From positions 98,209-162,208 of the forward strand of contig CAJOFE010000006.1 of the NCBI GenBank assembly GCA_905233825.1: a DNA stretch of 64,000 bases. The letters run 5' to 3'. Within the stretch, counting starts at the first letter, position 1. Each line of letters opens with the position of its first letter. This document shows, piece after piece, positions 10,296 to 18,575 of this stretch. The translations under genes were made by a program, and so were the position numbers. The notes beneath the pieces are model-generated. The model saw only the letters and a list, made by a program, of their open reading frames with translations, ran no database searches and had not been told where the DNA came from. This DNA is from an uncultured Prevotella sp. (lineage in GTDB: Bacteria; Bacteroidota; Bacteroidia; Bacteroidales; Bacteroidaceae).

Positions 10296-13079
10296 ATGAA
10301 AAAGAAATTTATTAATGGATTGCTCTTGGCAGCCCTTTTCGTGGGCTTCACGGGCTCAATGGTTTCTTGTAAGGACTACGACGACGAGAAACTCGGCGGC
10401 GTAATTGGTGGTCTTTCCAACTTGGAATTAAGTCTGAAAGATGCGCTTGAGGCTCAGAAGAAAGCTTTGCAGGATCAGATTGATGCACTTCAGGGTCAGC
10501 TTAACGACTGTAAGAAGACCTGTGCTGATTTCCGTGCACTTGTGGAGGAGACTTATCTCACGATTAATGAGTTCAACACCTTCAAGGACAACCTTGGCAA
10601 CATCTACTACACTAAGACTGAAGTGGATGAGAAGCTGAAGAACGGCTACTATACCAAGGAAGAGATCGACAAGATGTTCGGCGACGTTAATGGTAAGTTC
10701 GACGGCTACTACACCAAGGCAGAGGTTGACCAGTTGCTGGAGGAACTGAAGGGTTACATTGATGCCGAGGCTATTGCCAAGACGATTGCTGACCTGCTTG
10801 CAGCTGAGAATAAGACCTTGACCGACGCTTTGAACAACTACTTCATCAACGATCCTGTTGTTGTGGAGTATCTGAGGAACGGCAAGGGTGCTGACATCAT
10901 CAAGGAGCATATTACCAAAGCGCTGATTGAAGTCAACAACTCTATCAGTGAGGCTAAAGCAATTGCTGATGAGGCCCTTAGGCTGGCTAAGGCCAACGAG
11001 ATCAGAATTAATGGCCTGGAGGAATCCGTCAAGACTCTTCAGGGTGATCTGATAACCTTGGGTAATGATCTGGATGAGGTTCGTGAAACGGCCAATGCTG
11101 CCAAGGCAAAGGCTGAGGCCAACAGCCTGCTTATTGAAAACTTGGAGGTAGGCTATGATCTCCTTGAAGAGCGCGTGAGCCAACTGGAGAACGATTCCGC
11201 TACTATGATGGGTGAAATTGAGGCGATGAAGAATGAGATCGCTGCCATGAAGGAACAGGCTGCTGCTGATAAGCTCGCTGCCGATGCTCTCCATCGTGAA
11301 ATGCTGGAGACCATTAGTGGTATCGTTTCGACCCTTGATAAGTTAGGCTCCTCCATTGACGAAATCAATGAGGATATAGATGACATCTATTATTACCTCG
11401 CTGATCTCTATATTAACATGGCAACGCTTGGCGATTTGACGGCTATTCTCAAGAATGCTGATGTGCAGGAGCTGTTGAATAATGCACGTGAGGTTCTTGA
11501 TGATATTCAGGATGTGCAGCTGCTGTTCAACAAGATGCTTACGGGTATTGAAGTCAATGGTACCGACAACCCCATGTTTGGTAGCTTTGCTCTGCCTGTT
11601 GGCGTTCGCTCGAATGTATTGGTTGCCTTCTATGGACAGACCGATGCTTATGGTATTCAGTTCCCCACCAACCGTCCTGCTTATTATGCTAATGGCGAAT
11701 CGGGTATTACCGATGAGGATATCGAGATGATTGGCAGCCTGAGCAATGTTGAAGGCTATATCAACAAAGCAGGTGAGCGCATCATTGTTGCTAAGGATGG
11801 TGCTGAGGGCAATGCAGGAACCTTATACCTGACTGTGAATCCCACCAACCGCGACTTTACTGGTACCGAGTTCGAGCTGATTAACAGCCAGAATGAGACA
11901 TCGGCTATTGTACTCAGCGGACTTGCCAAGAGTGACAAGGTGCTTAACTTTGGTTACACTCGTGCTGGTGTGAATGAGCAGAGCTCGAATGGCTTCTATG
12001 AGGCTAAGGCTACATTGAGCCAGGCAGATGTGAATAATGTGGAGCATGCCGGTGTTGATATCAATACACTTAAGGATATTGTAGATAACATCCGCAATTA
12101 TAAGGATATTAATGTTACGAATCTTATCAACGACGTATATAGCATTTTGACTGATATCTGCGAGGCAAAAGCCGTGAAGGGAACCTGGAAGGATAATGAT
12201 GGTAAGGCTTACAGCGTGGTTTCTCAGTATGCACTCGCTGCTACCGCCGTTAGACCGTTGTCGTTCGCATTTGCTAAGGACGTAACGTATGAAAAGATTC
12301 CTGGTTTAGGTATTATCGATAATATTGCCGACCGCTTCATCAATGAGTTAGTGAGTCAGTTCCCCTATCTCGCCGATTATGAGATTAGCAATATTGAGCT
12401 GAAGACACTGGATCTTGAAACGTTGGAGATTGAGGTGATTGCTACTGTTACGAAGAATGGCGTTACGAAGACTGCTGATTTGAAGTGTCATATTTCAAAA
12501 TATGTTGATAAAGTTGATGGCATTACTTATCAGAATGTAGCTGACCTGATTGAAGACCTGAATGATTTCTTCGCTCAGTTCAATACAATCAGTGTTGATT
12601 CCATCGCCGCAAAGGTAAGGAAGAGCCTGACCTCCTTCTTCGACGAGCTTAACAATCGTTATGGTCATTACTTTAATCCCAATAAGCTCATGCAGCCTGT
12701 ATTGCTGATTAAGGCCAACAATAACTATGCTCGCCTGAGCGCAATGGCTAACTATCCTGCTCATGTCGATAAGACTACTTTAGCCCTGTTACCGACCACT
12801 TACAATGCAGAAATCATTGCTCCTGCCTATAAGAAGTTCCTGGCAGTGACCAATGTTTCTAAGGATGGTCTCAGTGCTAAAGGTGGAGATGCTGCTTGCA
12901 AGAGTATTCTTGACGAGGCTAATGAGCAGGAGAACTTTATGAAGGTTATTGAGAGTGGCTTCAACGACTTCATTGAGTTCAATGCAAAGGCTGGTTACAC
13001 TTATGAAATTCTCTACTCTGCAGTAGATTATGATGGTAAGGTAGCTGCAAAGAAGTTCTATGTGAAGGTTAACGAGTAA
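10296..13079 (+). CDS. large surface lipoprotein with trimeric-type coiled-coil stalk
   Basis: 927 residues from the ATG at 10296 (10290 is also possible). The signal peptide ends in a lipobox at MVSCKDYDDEK. The acidic residues right after the Cys resemble the Bacteroidetes lipoprotein export signal, predicting display on the outer surface. Residues about 30-400 are heptad-rich coiled coil. They contain three spaced repeats YYTKTEVDEKL, YYTKEEIDKMF and YYTKAEVDQLL, a motif style found in phage tail fibres and trimeric adhesin stalks. The C-terminal 500 residues are a beta-rich globular part without recognised motif. It is followed 31 bp later by an OmpA-like gene. Adhesin, stalk or surface-layer subunit are all possible; no function is proven by sequence. 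Confidence 0.8.
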   Translation: MKKKFINGLLLAALFVGFTGSMVSCKDYDDEKLGGVIGGLSNLELSLKDALEAQKKALQDQIDALQGQLNDCKKTCADFRALVEETYLTINEFNTFKDNLGNIYYTKTEVDEKLKNGYYTKEEIDKMFGDVNGKFDGYYTKAEVDQLLEELKGYIDAEAIAKTIADLLAAENKTLTDALNNYFINDPVVVEYLRNGKGADIIKEHITKALIEVNNSISEAKAIADEALRLAKANEIRINGLEESVKTLQGDLITLGNDLDEVRETANAAKAKAEANSLLIENLEVGYDLLEERVSQLENDSATMMGEIEAMKNEIAAMKEQAAADKLAADALHREMLETISGIVSTLDKLGSSIDEINEDIDDIYYYLADLYINMATLGDLTAILKNADVQELLNNAREVLDDIQDVQLLFNKMLTGIEVNGTDNPMFGSFALPVGVRSNVLVAFYGQTDAYGIQFPTNRPAYYANGESGITDEDIEMIGSLSNVEGYINKAGERIIVAKDGAEGNAGTLYLTVNPTNRDFTGTEFELINSQNETSAIVLSGLAKSDKVLNFGYTRAGVNEQSSNGFYEAKATLSQADVNNVEHAGVDINTLKDIVDNIRNYKDINVTNLINDVYSILTDICEAKAVKGTWKDNDGKAYSVVSQYALAATAVRPLSFAFAKDVTYEKIPGLGIIDNIADRFINELVSQFPYLADYEISNIELKTLDLETLEIEVIATVTKNGVTKTADLKCHISKYVDKVDGITYQNVADLIEDLNDFFAQFNTISVDSIAAKVRKSLTSFFDELNNRYGHYFNPNKLMQPVLLIKANNNYARLSAMANYPAHVDKTTLALLPTTYNAEIIAPAYKKFLAVTNVSKDGLSAKGGDAACKSILDEANEQENFMKVIESGFNDFIEFNAKAGYTYEILYSAVDYDGKVAAKKFYVKVNE

Positions 13080-13110
13080 CATCTAACACTGAAAAGAAGA
13101 ATTGACAATT

Positions 13111-14253
13111 ATGAATATTAAGAAATTAATACTTTCCTGTTTGCTGATGCTGGGTTTTGTCTCAGCATCGGCACAGGAACCAGAGGTGAAGACGGAGTAT
13201 GTCTTCAATCCTCACTGGTACGTGCAGATTCAGCCGCTGGGTGCTCAATATACGCTTGGCGAGGTTGGCTTTAGTGATTTGCTCTCGTATAACGCTCAGC
13301 TGGCTGTTGGCTATCAGTTCGACAAAGTGTTTGGCACTCGTCTCGCTGTGAATGCTTGGCAGTCGAAGGGTGGTTCTGACTACGAAGGCAAGGGCCAGTT
13401 CTACTGGAAGTGGAAGTATGTGGCTCCCACTATTGACCTCACAGCTAATCTGTCGAACCTCTTCTATGGCTTTAATCCCAATCGTGTTTTCAACTTTAGT
13501 GTCTTTGCTGGTATCGGTGCTAATATTGCTTTTGATAATGACGAGGCAGCTGCTGCTCAGCAGCAGATTGCAGGTCTCTATAAGGGTAATCTGTGGACTA
13601 AGAATCCTGCATTGTCACTCCTTTGGGATGGTACGAAGACCCGTTTCGTGGGTCAGGCCGGTATCATGGCCGACTTCCGTCTCAGCGATAAGATCAGCCT
13701 CGGCCTTGAGGTCGGCGCTAACACGCTGAACGACCACTACAACTCGAAGCCCGCAAGGAATGCTGACTGGTATTTCAATGCACTGGCTGGTCTGAAGATC
13801 AATCTGGGTAGCACCTACAGCACTCGTGAGGTGAAGGGTTGCGAGCCTCGTATCATCGAGAAGGTGGTTGAGAAGGTGGTTGAGAAGCCCGTTTATATCG
13901 ATAAGATTGTTGAGGTTGAGAAGAAGGCTGAGCCGCTTCGTCGCGACGTGTTCTTCACTATCAATAGCTCACGTATCGATCCTACCGAGACTCAGAAGAT
14001 TATTGATGTCGTTAATTATCTGAATGCTAATCCCAATGCTAAGGTGTCCATCACTGGTTACGCCGATAAGGGTACGGGTAATGCACAGATTAACGCACGC
14101 TTGGGTAAGAGCCGTGCAAAGGTTGTCACCGATCGCTTGGTGAAGGAGTATAAGATTGATCCTTCTCGCATCATCACCGATAGCAAGGGCGACACCGAGC
14201 AGCCGTTTGCTGAGAACGACAAGAACCGTGTGAGCATTTGCATTGCCGAGTAG
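13111..14253 (+). CDS. OmpA-family outer-membrane protein
   Basis: 380 residues starting at the ATG 13111 with signal peptide MNIKKLILSCLLMLGFVSASAQ. An N-terminal 8-strand barrel (about 25-225; WYVQIQPLGAQYTLGEVGFS, ADFRLSDKISLGLEVGANTL) is joined by a charged linker with VVEKVVEKPV repeats to a C-terminal OmpA peptidoglycan-binding domain. That domain has SITGYADKGTGNAQINARLG and ends NRVSICIAE; its conserved Asp and Arg would hold diaminopimelate. It anchors the outer membrane to the wall. It lies directly downstream of the coiled-coil lipoprotein. A paralogue at 28064-29218 sits beside the second coiled-coil lipoprotein, suggesting a functional pair. Confidence 0.92.
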   Translation: MNIKKLILSCLLMLGFVSASAQEPEVKTEYVFNPHWYVQIQPLGAQYTLGEVGFSDLLSYNAQLAVGYQFDKVFGTRLAVNAWQSKGGSDYEGKGQFYWKWKYVAPTIDLTANLSNLFYGFNPNRVFNFSVFAGIGANIAFDNDEAAAAQQQIAGLYKGNLWTKNPALSLLWDGTKTRFVGQAGIMADFRLSDKISLGLEVGANTLNDHYNSKPARNADWYFNALAGLKINLGSTYSTREVKGCEPRIIEKVVEKVVEKPVYIDKIVEVEKKAEPLRRDVFFTINSSRIDPTETQKIIDVVNYLNANPNAKVSITGYADKGTGNAQINARLGKSRAKVVTDRLVKEYKIDPSRIITDSKGDTEQPFAENDKNRVSICIAE

Positions 14254-14285
14254 TAATCTCAGCATGCTTTAATAAGTTAGTTTAT

Positions 14286-14340
14286 CCTGTCTTGTAGCTT
14301 GCCTTCACCTGGCAGGTTGCAAGACAGGATTCTTTTTTCT
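14286..14340 (+). terminator. intrinsic terminator just before the MBG gene
   Basis: CCTGTCTTG (14286-14294) pairs with CAAGACAGG (14320-14328), with an inner TTGCC/GGCAG pairing, followed by TTCTTTTTT. It ends only 8 nt before the next start codon, so it could act as an attenuator as well as ending the lipoprotein-ompA transcript. Confidence 0.8.
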
Positions 14341-14348
14341 TGATAGTT

Positions 14349-16913
14349 ATGAAGAAGGTATTTCTTTTATGCCTTTTGGCAAGTTGCCTCGTAGTCCCCT
14401 CTATGGCTCAGCTCAATGGTGATGGCTATTATCGGGTACAGAACTTCAAGTCTGGGCGATATATCATTATGATTGACAACAAGAGCAAGGGTGCCAGCGC
14501 TACATCGACAACCTACGATCTTGATGCAATGATGACCGTCAAGCCCTTCAGCCGTGTGGCTGCCGATGCAGGATCGGTTGTCTATGTCGAGAATTGTGGC
14601 GGAAATCAGTATAATCTGCGTGCTCAGGGTACTGACGTGCACGCCACTACGGGACGCTATCTTACAGTCACTTCAAAACCGAGTAACACATATTGGTTTT
14701 CTGCAACTGTTTCTGGTGTTACTGTCTATCTTTACGACGAGCAATGGATGGGAGAGGAAGGTCGTCTCTTAACTGCCAACAATAGTGGTAATAGTGGCGA
14801 TGTATATCGTTATTGGTACTTCTTGCCAGTCTCCGCTGACAATGATGATAATTATTTTGGGATTAATGGCGATATACAGGTAGGGAACCAGTATTATACA
14901 GCGTTTTATGACGCTTTCCCCTATACTTTCGCTTCAGCAGGTATGAAGGCCTACACGGTGACCAAGATTGACAAAGAGTTAGTTGTCTGGAGTCCTGTAG
15001 AGGGAACAGTACCGTCAAATACGCCTGTCATTGTTGCATGTGCAGGAAAAGACCACTCTGCCAACCGTCTGAATTTGGAGAAGCAAGATGCGGCCCCTTT
15101 ATCGGGAAATTTGCTGCGCGGCGTTTATTTTAATAATATCGATGTTGATTACATTGATGAGGAGGCTTATCATTTTAATGCTACGAAATACGACCCTGCA
15201 ACTATGCGGCTTCTGGGTGTCACCTCTGAAGGAAAGTTAGGCTTTGTCAAATCAACAGAGAAGTACATCCCCAAGAACTCGTCCTACCTTGTCGTTCCAG
15301 AAGGCTCCCCTGATGAGATGACGTTGGTCACACAGGAAGAGTATGATGCTATCGTGGCTGCTGACGTGGTGACGGTAACGGCACGTAGTTACAGTCGCCC
15401 CTATGGTGATGCAAATCCTGTCTTTGAGTATGACGTAGAGGGAACGCTCAAGGGTACGCCTACCGTCAGCTGCACTGCTACGCAGTCCTCTCCTGTGGGT
15501 ACCTATCCTATCGTCGTTGCTCAGGGAACGGTTACGAACCATACGTTCCATGCAACTAATGGAGCGCTCACCATCGAGCAGGCTCCGCTCACTATTACAG
15601 CTCGCAGCTATACCATCAAGCAAAACGAGGAACTTCCGCAGTTCGTGGCAGATTATACTGGTTTCAAACTTGACGAAACATCAGCTGTTCTTTCCACTCA
15701 GGCACAAATCACCTGCGATGTCCCTGCTGACAAGACTCCTGGCACTTATCCCATTGTGGTTAGTGGCGCTGAGGCCCAGAACTACAGCATTACCCATGTA
15801 GATGGCGTGCTCACCATCCTTGAGGCTGATCCAATCACTATTACGGCCACCAACTTGACTAAGGAATATGGCGATGTGATGCCAAAGTTCTCCTGGACAA
15901 TCACTGGTGGCACTGTTAAGGGACAGCCAGAGTTGCATTGTGAAGCAACGATGGCTTCCGCCCCAGGCACTTATCCCATCACGGTCAGTAAGGGCACCAT
16001 TGACTATCCCAACCTGGTCTTTGTCGATGGTACACTCACGATAGCTAAAGCGCCACTGGTTATCTCGGCAGGTACTTACACGATGAAGCAGACTGATCCT
16101 CGCCCTGAGTTCGTTGCTACCTACCAGGGTTTCAAGCTGGATGAAACGGAAGCTGTGCTTACTGCCCAGCCAGTATTTACCACTGATGCTCCTGACGACA
16201 ACACGCCTGGTGAGTATGTGGTGGAGGTCAGCGGTGCCGAGTCCGATAATTATGATATTACCTACAAGGCAGGGCGTCTGATTATCACCGATGCCGATCA
16301 GATTGTGATTGTGGCTTCCGATGCTACCATGACCTATGGTGATGAGGTTCCGCAGTTGACTTATAAGGTCAGTGGTGGTGAAGTGGAGGGTGAAGCTGTC
16401 GTTACCTGCGAGGGCACTAGCACTTCGCCCGTAGGTACCTATCCCGTTGTGGTGGAGCGTGGTTCCATCAGCTATCCCAACCTGAAACTGGTCAATGGCA
16501 CGCTGACTGTTACCAAGGCACCGCTGAAGGTGTCGGTGCCCGATTATGAGCGTGAGGAGGGAGAGCCGAATCCTGACTTTGAGATTCTTTATGAGGGATT
16601 CCGCAATGGTGATGATGCCTCAGTGCTCATTGCTGTTCCTGTGGCTACGACCGTTGCTACTGCTGAAAGCGATCCTGGCGTCTATGACATTATCGTGGAG
16701 GGTGGTGAGGCCCAGAACTATGCCTTTACCTATGAGGGTGGAAAGCTTACCGTGAAGGCAAAGCCTTACGATGGTATCAGCACGGTAACCTTTGCCGTTC
16801 CCGTTGATGTTTATACGCTTACAGGAAAACTGGTACGCAGTCGGGCTACTTCCATCAGCGGATTACCTAAGGGCATCTATGTTGTTAATGGTCGGAAGCT
16901 GGTCGTAAGATGA
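14349..16913 (+). CDS. secreted MBG-repeat protein with C-terminal sorting-like domain
   Basis: 854 residues from ATG 14349, signal peptide MKKVFLLCLLASCLVVPSMAQ. Residues about 22-330 form a region of unknown fold with ricin-like or lipocalin-like character (GYYRVQNFKSGRYIIM). From about 335 to 810 there are at least six MBG-type beta modules alternating two forms. One form starts ITARSYTIKQNEELPQFVA or similar. The other carries YGD(V/E/A)xPxF/L with SPVGTYPIVV. The last 50 residues (VDVYTLTGKLVRSR, GLPKGIYVVNGRKLVVR) look like the C-terminal domain used for type IX secretion in Bacteroidetes. It is likely a secreted or surface-attached adhesive protein. No separate promoter was found; a terminator hairpin abuts the start. 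Confidence 0.82.
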   Translation: MKKVFLLCLLASCLVVPSMAQLNGDGYYRVQNFKSGRYIIMIDNKSKGASATSTTYDLDAMMTVKPFSRVAADAGSVVYVENCGGNQYNLRAQGTDVHATTGRYLTVTSKPSNTYWFSATVSGVTVYLYDEQWMGEEGRLLTANNSGNSGDVYRYWYFLPVSADNDDNYFGINGDIQVGNQYYTAFYDAFPYTFASAGMKAYTVTKIDKELVVWSPVEGTVPSNTPVIVACAGKDHSANRLNLEKQDAAPLSGNLLRGVYFNNIDVDYIDEEAYHFNATKYDPATMRLLGVTSEGKLGFVKSTEKYIPKNSSYLVVPEGSPDEMTLVTQEEYDAIVAADVVTVTARSYSRPYGDANPVFEYDVEGTLKGTPTVSCTATQSSPVGTYPIVVAQGTVTNHTFHATNGALTIEQAPLTITARSYTIKQNEELPQFVADYTGFKLDETSAVLSTQAQITCDVPADKTPGTYPIVVSGAEAQNYSITHVDGVLTILEADPITITATNLTKEYGDVMPKFSWTITGGTVKGQPELHCEATMASAPGTYPITVSKGTIDYPNLVFVDGTLTIAKAPLVISAGTYTMKQTDPRPEFVATYQGFKLDETEAVLTAQPVFTTDAPDDNTPGEYVVEVSGAESDNYDITYKAGRLIITDADQIVIVASDATMTYGDEVPQLTYKVSGGEVEGEAVVTCEGTSTSPVGTYPVVVERGSISYPNLKLVNGTLTVTKAPLKVSVPDYEREEGEPNPDFEILYEGFRNGDDASVLIAVPVATTVATAESDPGVYDIIVEGGEAQNYAFTYEGGKLTVKAKPYDGISTVTFAVPVDVYTLTGKLVRSRATSISGLPKGIYVVNGRKLVVR

Positions 16914-16931
16914 AGAAAAATGTAGCTCAGC

Positions 16932-16992
16932 TTTTGCGCAGGCGCGCACGGTCGTTTGCGTAGGCGCAAACGGTTATTTGCGCCTACGCAAA
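16932..16992. repeat. TTTGCGTAGGCGCAAA palindrome array
   Basis: A 16-bp sequence TTTGCGTAGGCGCAAA (16955-16970) is followed after 6 nt by its exact reverse complement (16977-16992). A third degenerate copy (TTTTGCGCAGGCGC) lies just before, at about 16932. The DNA lies between convergent genes, so it may contribute to termination or be an extragenic repeat. Confidence 0.75.
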
Positions 16993-17006
16993 AACCATTT
17001 TAAACG

Positions 17007-17050
17007 GCTCTCGCACCCGTTCTCCCGTATGAGGGAACCGGTGCGAGAGC
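17007..17050. terminator. bidirectional terminator hairpin
   Basis: GCTCTCGCACC (17007-17017) pairs perfectly with GGTGCGAGAGC (17040-17050). T-rich or A-rich sequence lies nearby on each side. It lies between two convergent genes. Confidence 0.75.
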
Positions 17051-17061
17051 TTCTTGTTTCA

Positions 17062-18234
17062 TCAGAAAAGGCGCTTAGTAATGCGAAGATTCAGCACGGG
17101 GAACACTTTGAACTTCTTGATGACATCGATGTAGTCGCCCACTTTGCCGCGCACGTTCTCCACGTCGTTCACCAGGTCAGTGCCATCGTGGGTCACTATC
17201 TTGGGTACGCCGCCCCAGAACATGGCACCGCAATCGAACGACACCAGCCAGCTGTCATCGCCTTTCAATAGCTGTCCACCATAGCCGAAGCCCACATAGG
17301 GCTTGAAGCGATTGGCATAGGCATAGGCTTTCACCATCGAGTTCTCGTCAGGCACCATCCTGTAAGGCGATCCTTTCGCAATCATCACGTCGCCTTTATG
17401 GTGGATGATGTCGCCTTCGGCATAGTAGTTGTCGCCGATGAACTGGTCGTAGGGCGACACTACGTCTTCTTCGTAGAGCACGTCGTGTGTGTAGTTACCC
17501 ATGTGTATGCTCATCATTCCATAATACAGGAAGTGGCTCTTCAGATCCATCTTGCCTGTCGGGTCTTCTAGGAAGATGTCTGCCCCGTTGATATTTGTGA
17601 TGGGTTGGTCGTTGGCCGCTTTGTTATAGACGTTGTTATACATCGTCACCGCCATCAGCGAGGGCATGTCCTCGATGGCGTTTACAGCCTTTCCTATCTG
17701 GTGGCTTCCTGCATAAAAGCCAGCTGTCAGGTGCCAGTGCTTGTTGCGGAAAGGCGTCACGTCAGCCATCAGTTTCCAGTTCCAGTAGGTGGGCATGCCT
17801 TCCATCGTAATCTCGTCATCCACTTGATAGCCGGTGAAATCTTGCAACAGGCCCGACAGACGCTCGAACTTGGAGTGGCTCTTTGAGCGGTCGTCGCCCA
17901 CTTCCACACCGAAGTGCATGGGTTGTTTCCAGTGGGGCATGAAGGCATAGCCAGCCCGTAGCGACAAGACACTGTTCATTGGAGTACTGACGTCAAAGCC
18001 AATGCCTGTTGAACCTGTTGTCACCGATATATCCCAATAGTAGAAGGCATTCTTAAAAGCCTTGCTTAAGGCATTGCCAATGTCGGTGGAGGCTTTTTTT
18101 AGTGTAGGCCAGCCTTCTGGAACAGGCTCTCTCCATGAGGGAGGCATAGGGGGAATAGAATCAAGGGGCTGTTGCCCTATGGTAACAACCGTCCCCATCA
18201 TGGAAATAATAAATAGGAATAAGATTCGTCTCAT
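17062..18234 (-). CDS. predicted outer-membrane protein, unknown function
   Basis: 390 residues on the minus strand from the ATG at 18234; the frame runs further upstream but through the promoter. Signal peptide MRRILFLFIISMMGTVVTIGQ, then a Pro-rich segment (PPMPPSWREPVPEGW). The rest resembles a barrel: aromatic-terminated strands such as YYWDISVTTGSTGIGFDVS, LSLRAGYAFMPHW and PYVGFGYGGQLLKGD. The C-terminus VFPVLNLRITKRLF ends in Phe. Residues GVEVGDDRSKSHSKFERL recall membrane-protein loops but I cannot name a family. A strong -33/-7 promoter sits 10 nt upstream of the start, giving a very short leader. It is convergent with the MBG gene. Confidence 0.75.
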   Translation of the reverse strand: MRRILFLFIISMMGTVVTIGQQPLDSIPPMPPSWREPVPEGWPTLKKASTDIGNALSKAFKNAFYYWDISVTTGSTGIGFDVSTPMNSVLSLRAGYAFMPHWKQPMHFGVEVGDDRSKSHSKFERLSGLLQDFTGYQVDDEITMEGMPTYWNWKLMADVTPFRNKHWHLTAGFYAGSHQIGKAVNAIEDMPSLMAVTMYNNVYNKAANDQPITNINGADIFLEDPTGKMDLKSHFLYYGMMSIHMGNYTHDVLYEEDVVSPYDQFIGDNYYAEGDIIHHKGDVMIAKGSPYRMVPDENSMVKAYAYANRFKPYVGFGYGGQLLKGDDSWLVSFDCGAMFWGGVPKIVTHDGTDLVNDVENVRGKVGDYIDVIKKFKVFPVLNLRITKRLF

Positions 18235-18244
18235 TTCTAGGGTG

Positions 18245-18276
18245 CAAAGGTATAGAATAAAGATGAGACAGCCAAA
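18245..18276 (-). promoter_or_regulatory. promoter of the minus-strand outer-membrane protein
   Basis: On the minus strand TTTG (18276-18273), 20 bp, TACCTTTG (18252-18245). Only 10 nt separate the -7 box from the ATG, so the 5' leader is minimal. Confidence 0.8.
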
Positions 18277-18344
18277 GGAACAATCTCCTTTTTTCGTTTT
18301 TTCCACATTTTTTTGACCTTGCTGAGAAAAAAACAACAAAAATA

Positions 18345-18376
18345 TTTGGTCGTTTCCTTTTTTCTCACTACCTTTG
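18345..18376 (+). promoter_or_regulatory. promoter of tRNA-Val
   Basis: TTTG (18345-18348), 20 bp, TACCTTTG (18369-18376); ideal spacing, about 60 nt upstream of the tRNA 5' end. Confidence 0.8.
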
Positions 18377-18436
18377 CACCCGCTTTCAGCTACAAGAAGT
18401 CGTGTAATGGGCACGAGTTGTGGCAAAAGAAGCATC

Positions 18437-18511
18437 GGGCGTTTAGCTCAGTTGGTTTAGAGCATCTGCCTTACAAGCAGAGGGTCGGCGGTTCGAATCC
18501 GTCAACGCCCA
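18437..18511 (+). tRNA. tRNA-Val (anticodon TAC)
   Basis: 75 nt. The acceptor stem GGGCGTT (18437-18443) pairs with AACGCCC (18504-18510), with discriminator A at 18511. The D-arm is GCTCAGTTGGTTTAGAGC, the anticodon stem TCTGC/GCAGA with loop CTTACAA (anticodon TAC), and the T-arm carries GGTTCGAATCC. No CCA is encoded. All arms fold. Confidence 0.95.
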
Positions 18512-18531
18512 CATTAAGAATGTGATCACTA

Positions 18532-18560
18532 TGTTGCGGGTAAAGCCGCAACAATTTGTT
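18532..18560 (+). terminator. hairpin between tRNA-Val and purB
   Basis: TGTTGCGG (18532-18539) pairs with CCGCAACA (18546-18553), followed by ATTTGTTTAAAA. The T-run is weak. It may end the tRNA transcript or sit in the purB leader. Confidence 0.5.
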
Positions 18561-18575
18561 TAAAAGAGGAAGAAG

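Noticed and set aside
10596..10743. Prophage remnant, because of tail-fibre-like motifs
   Set aside because: The gene has a lipoprotein signal, its own promoter, an OmpA neighbour, and no phage genes nearby.
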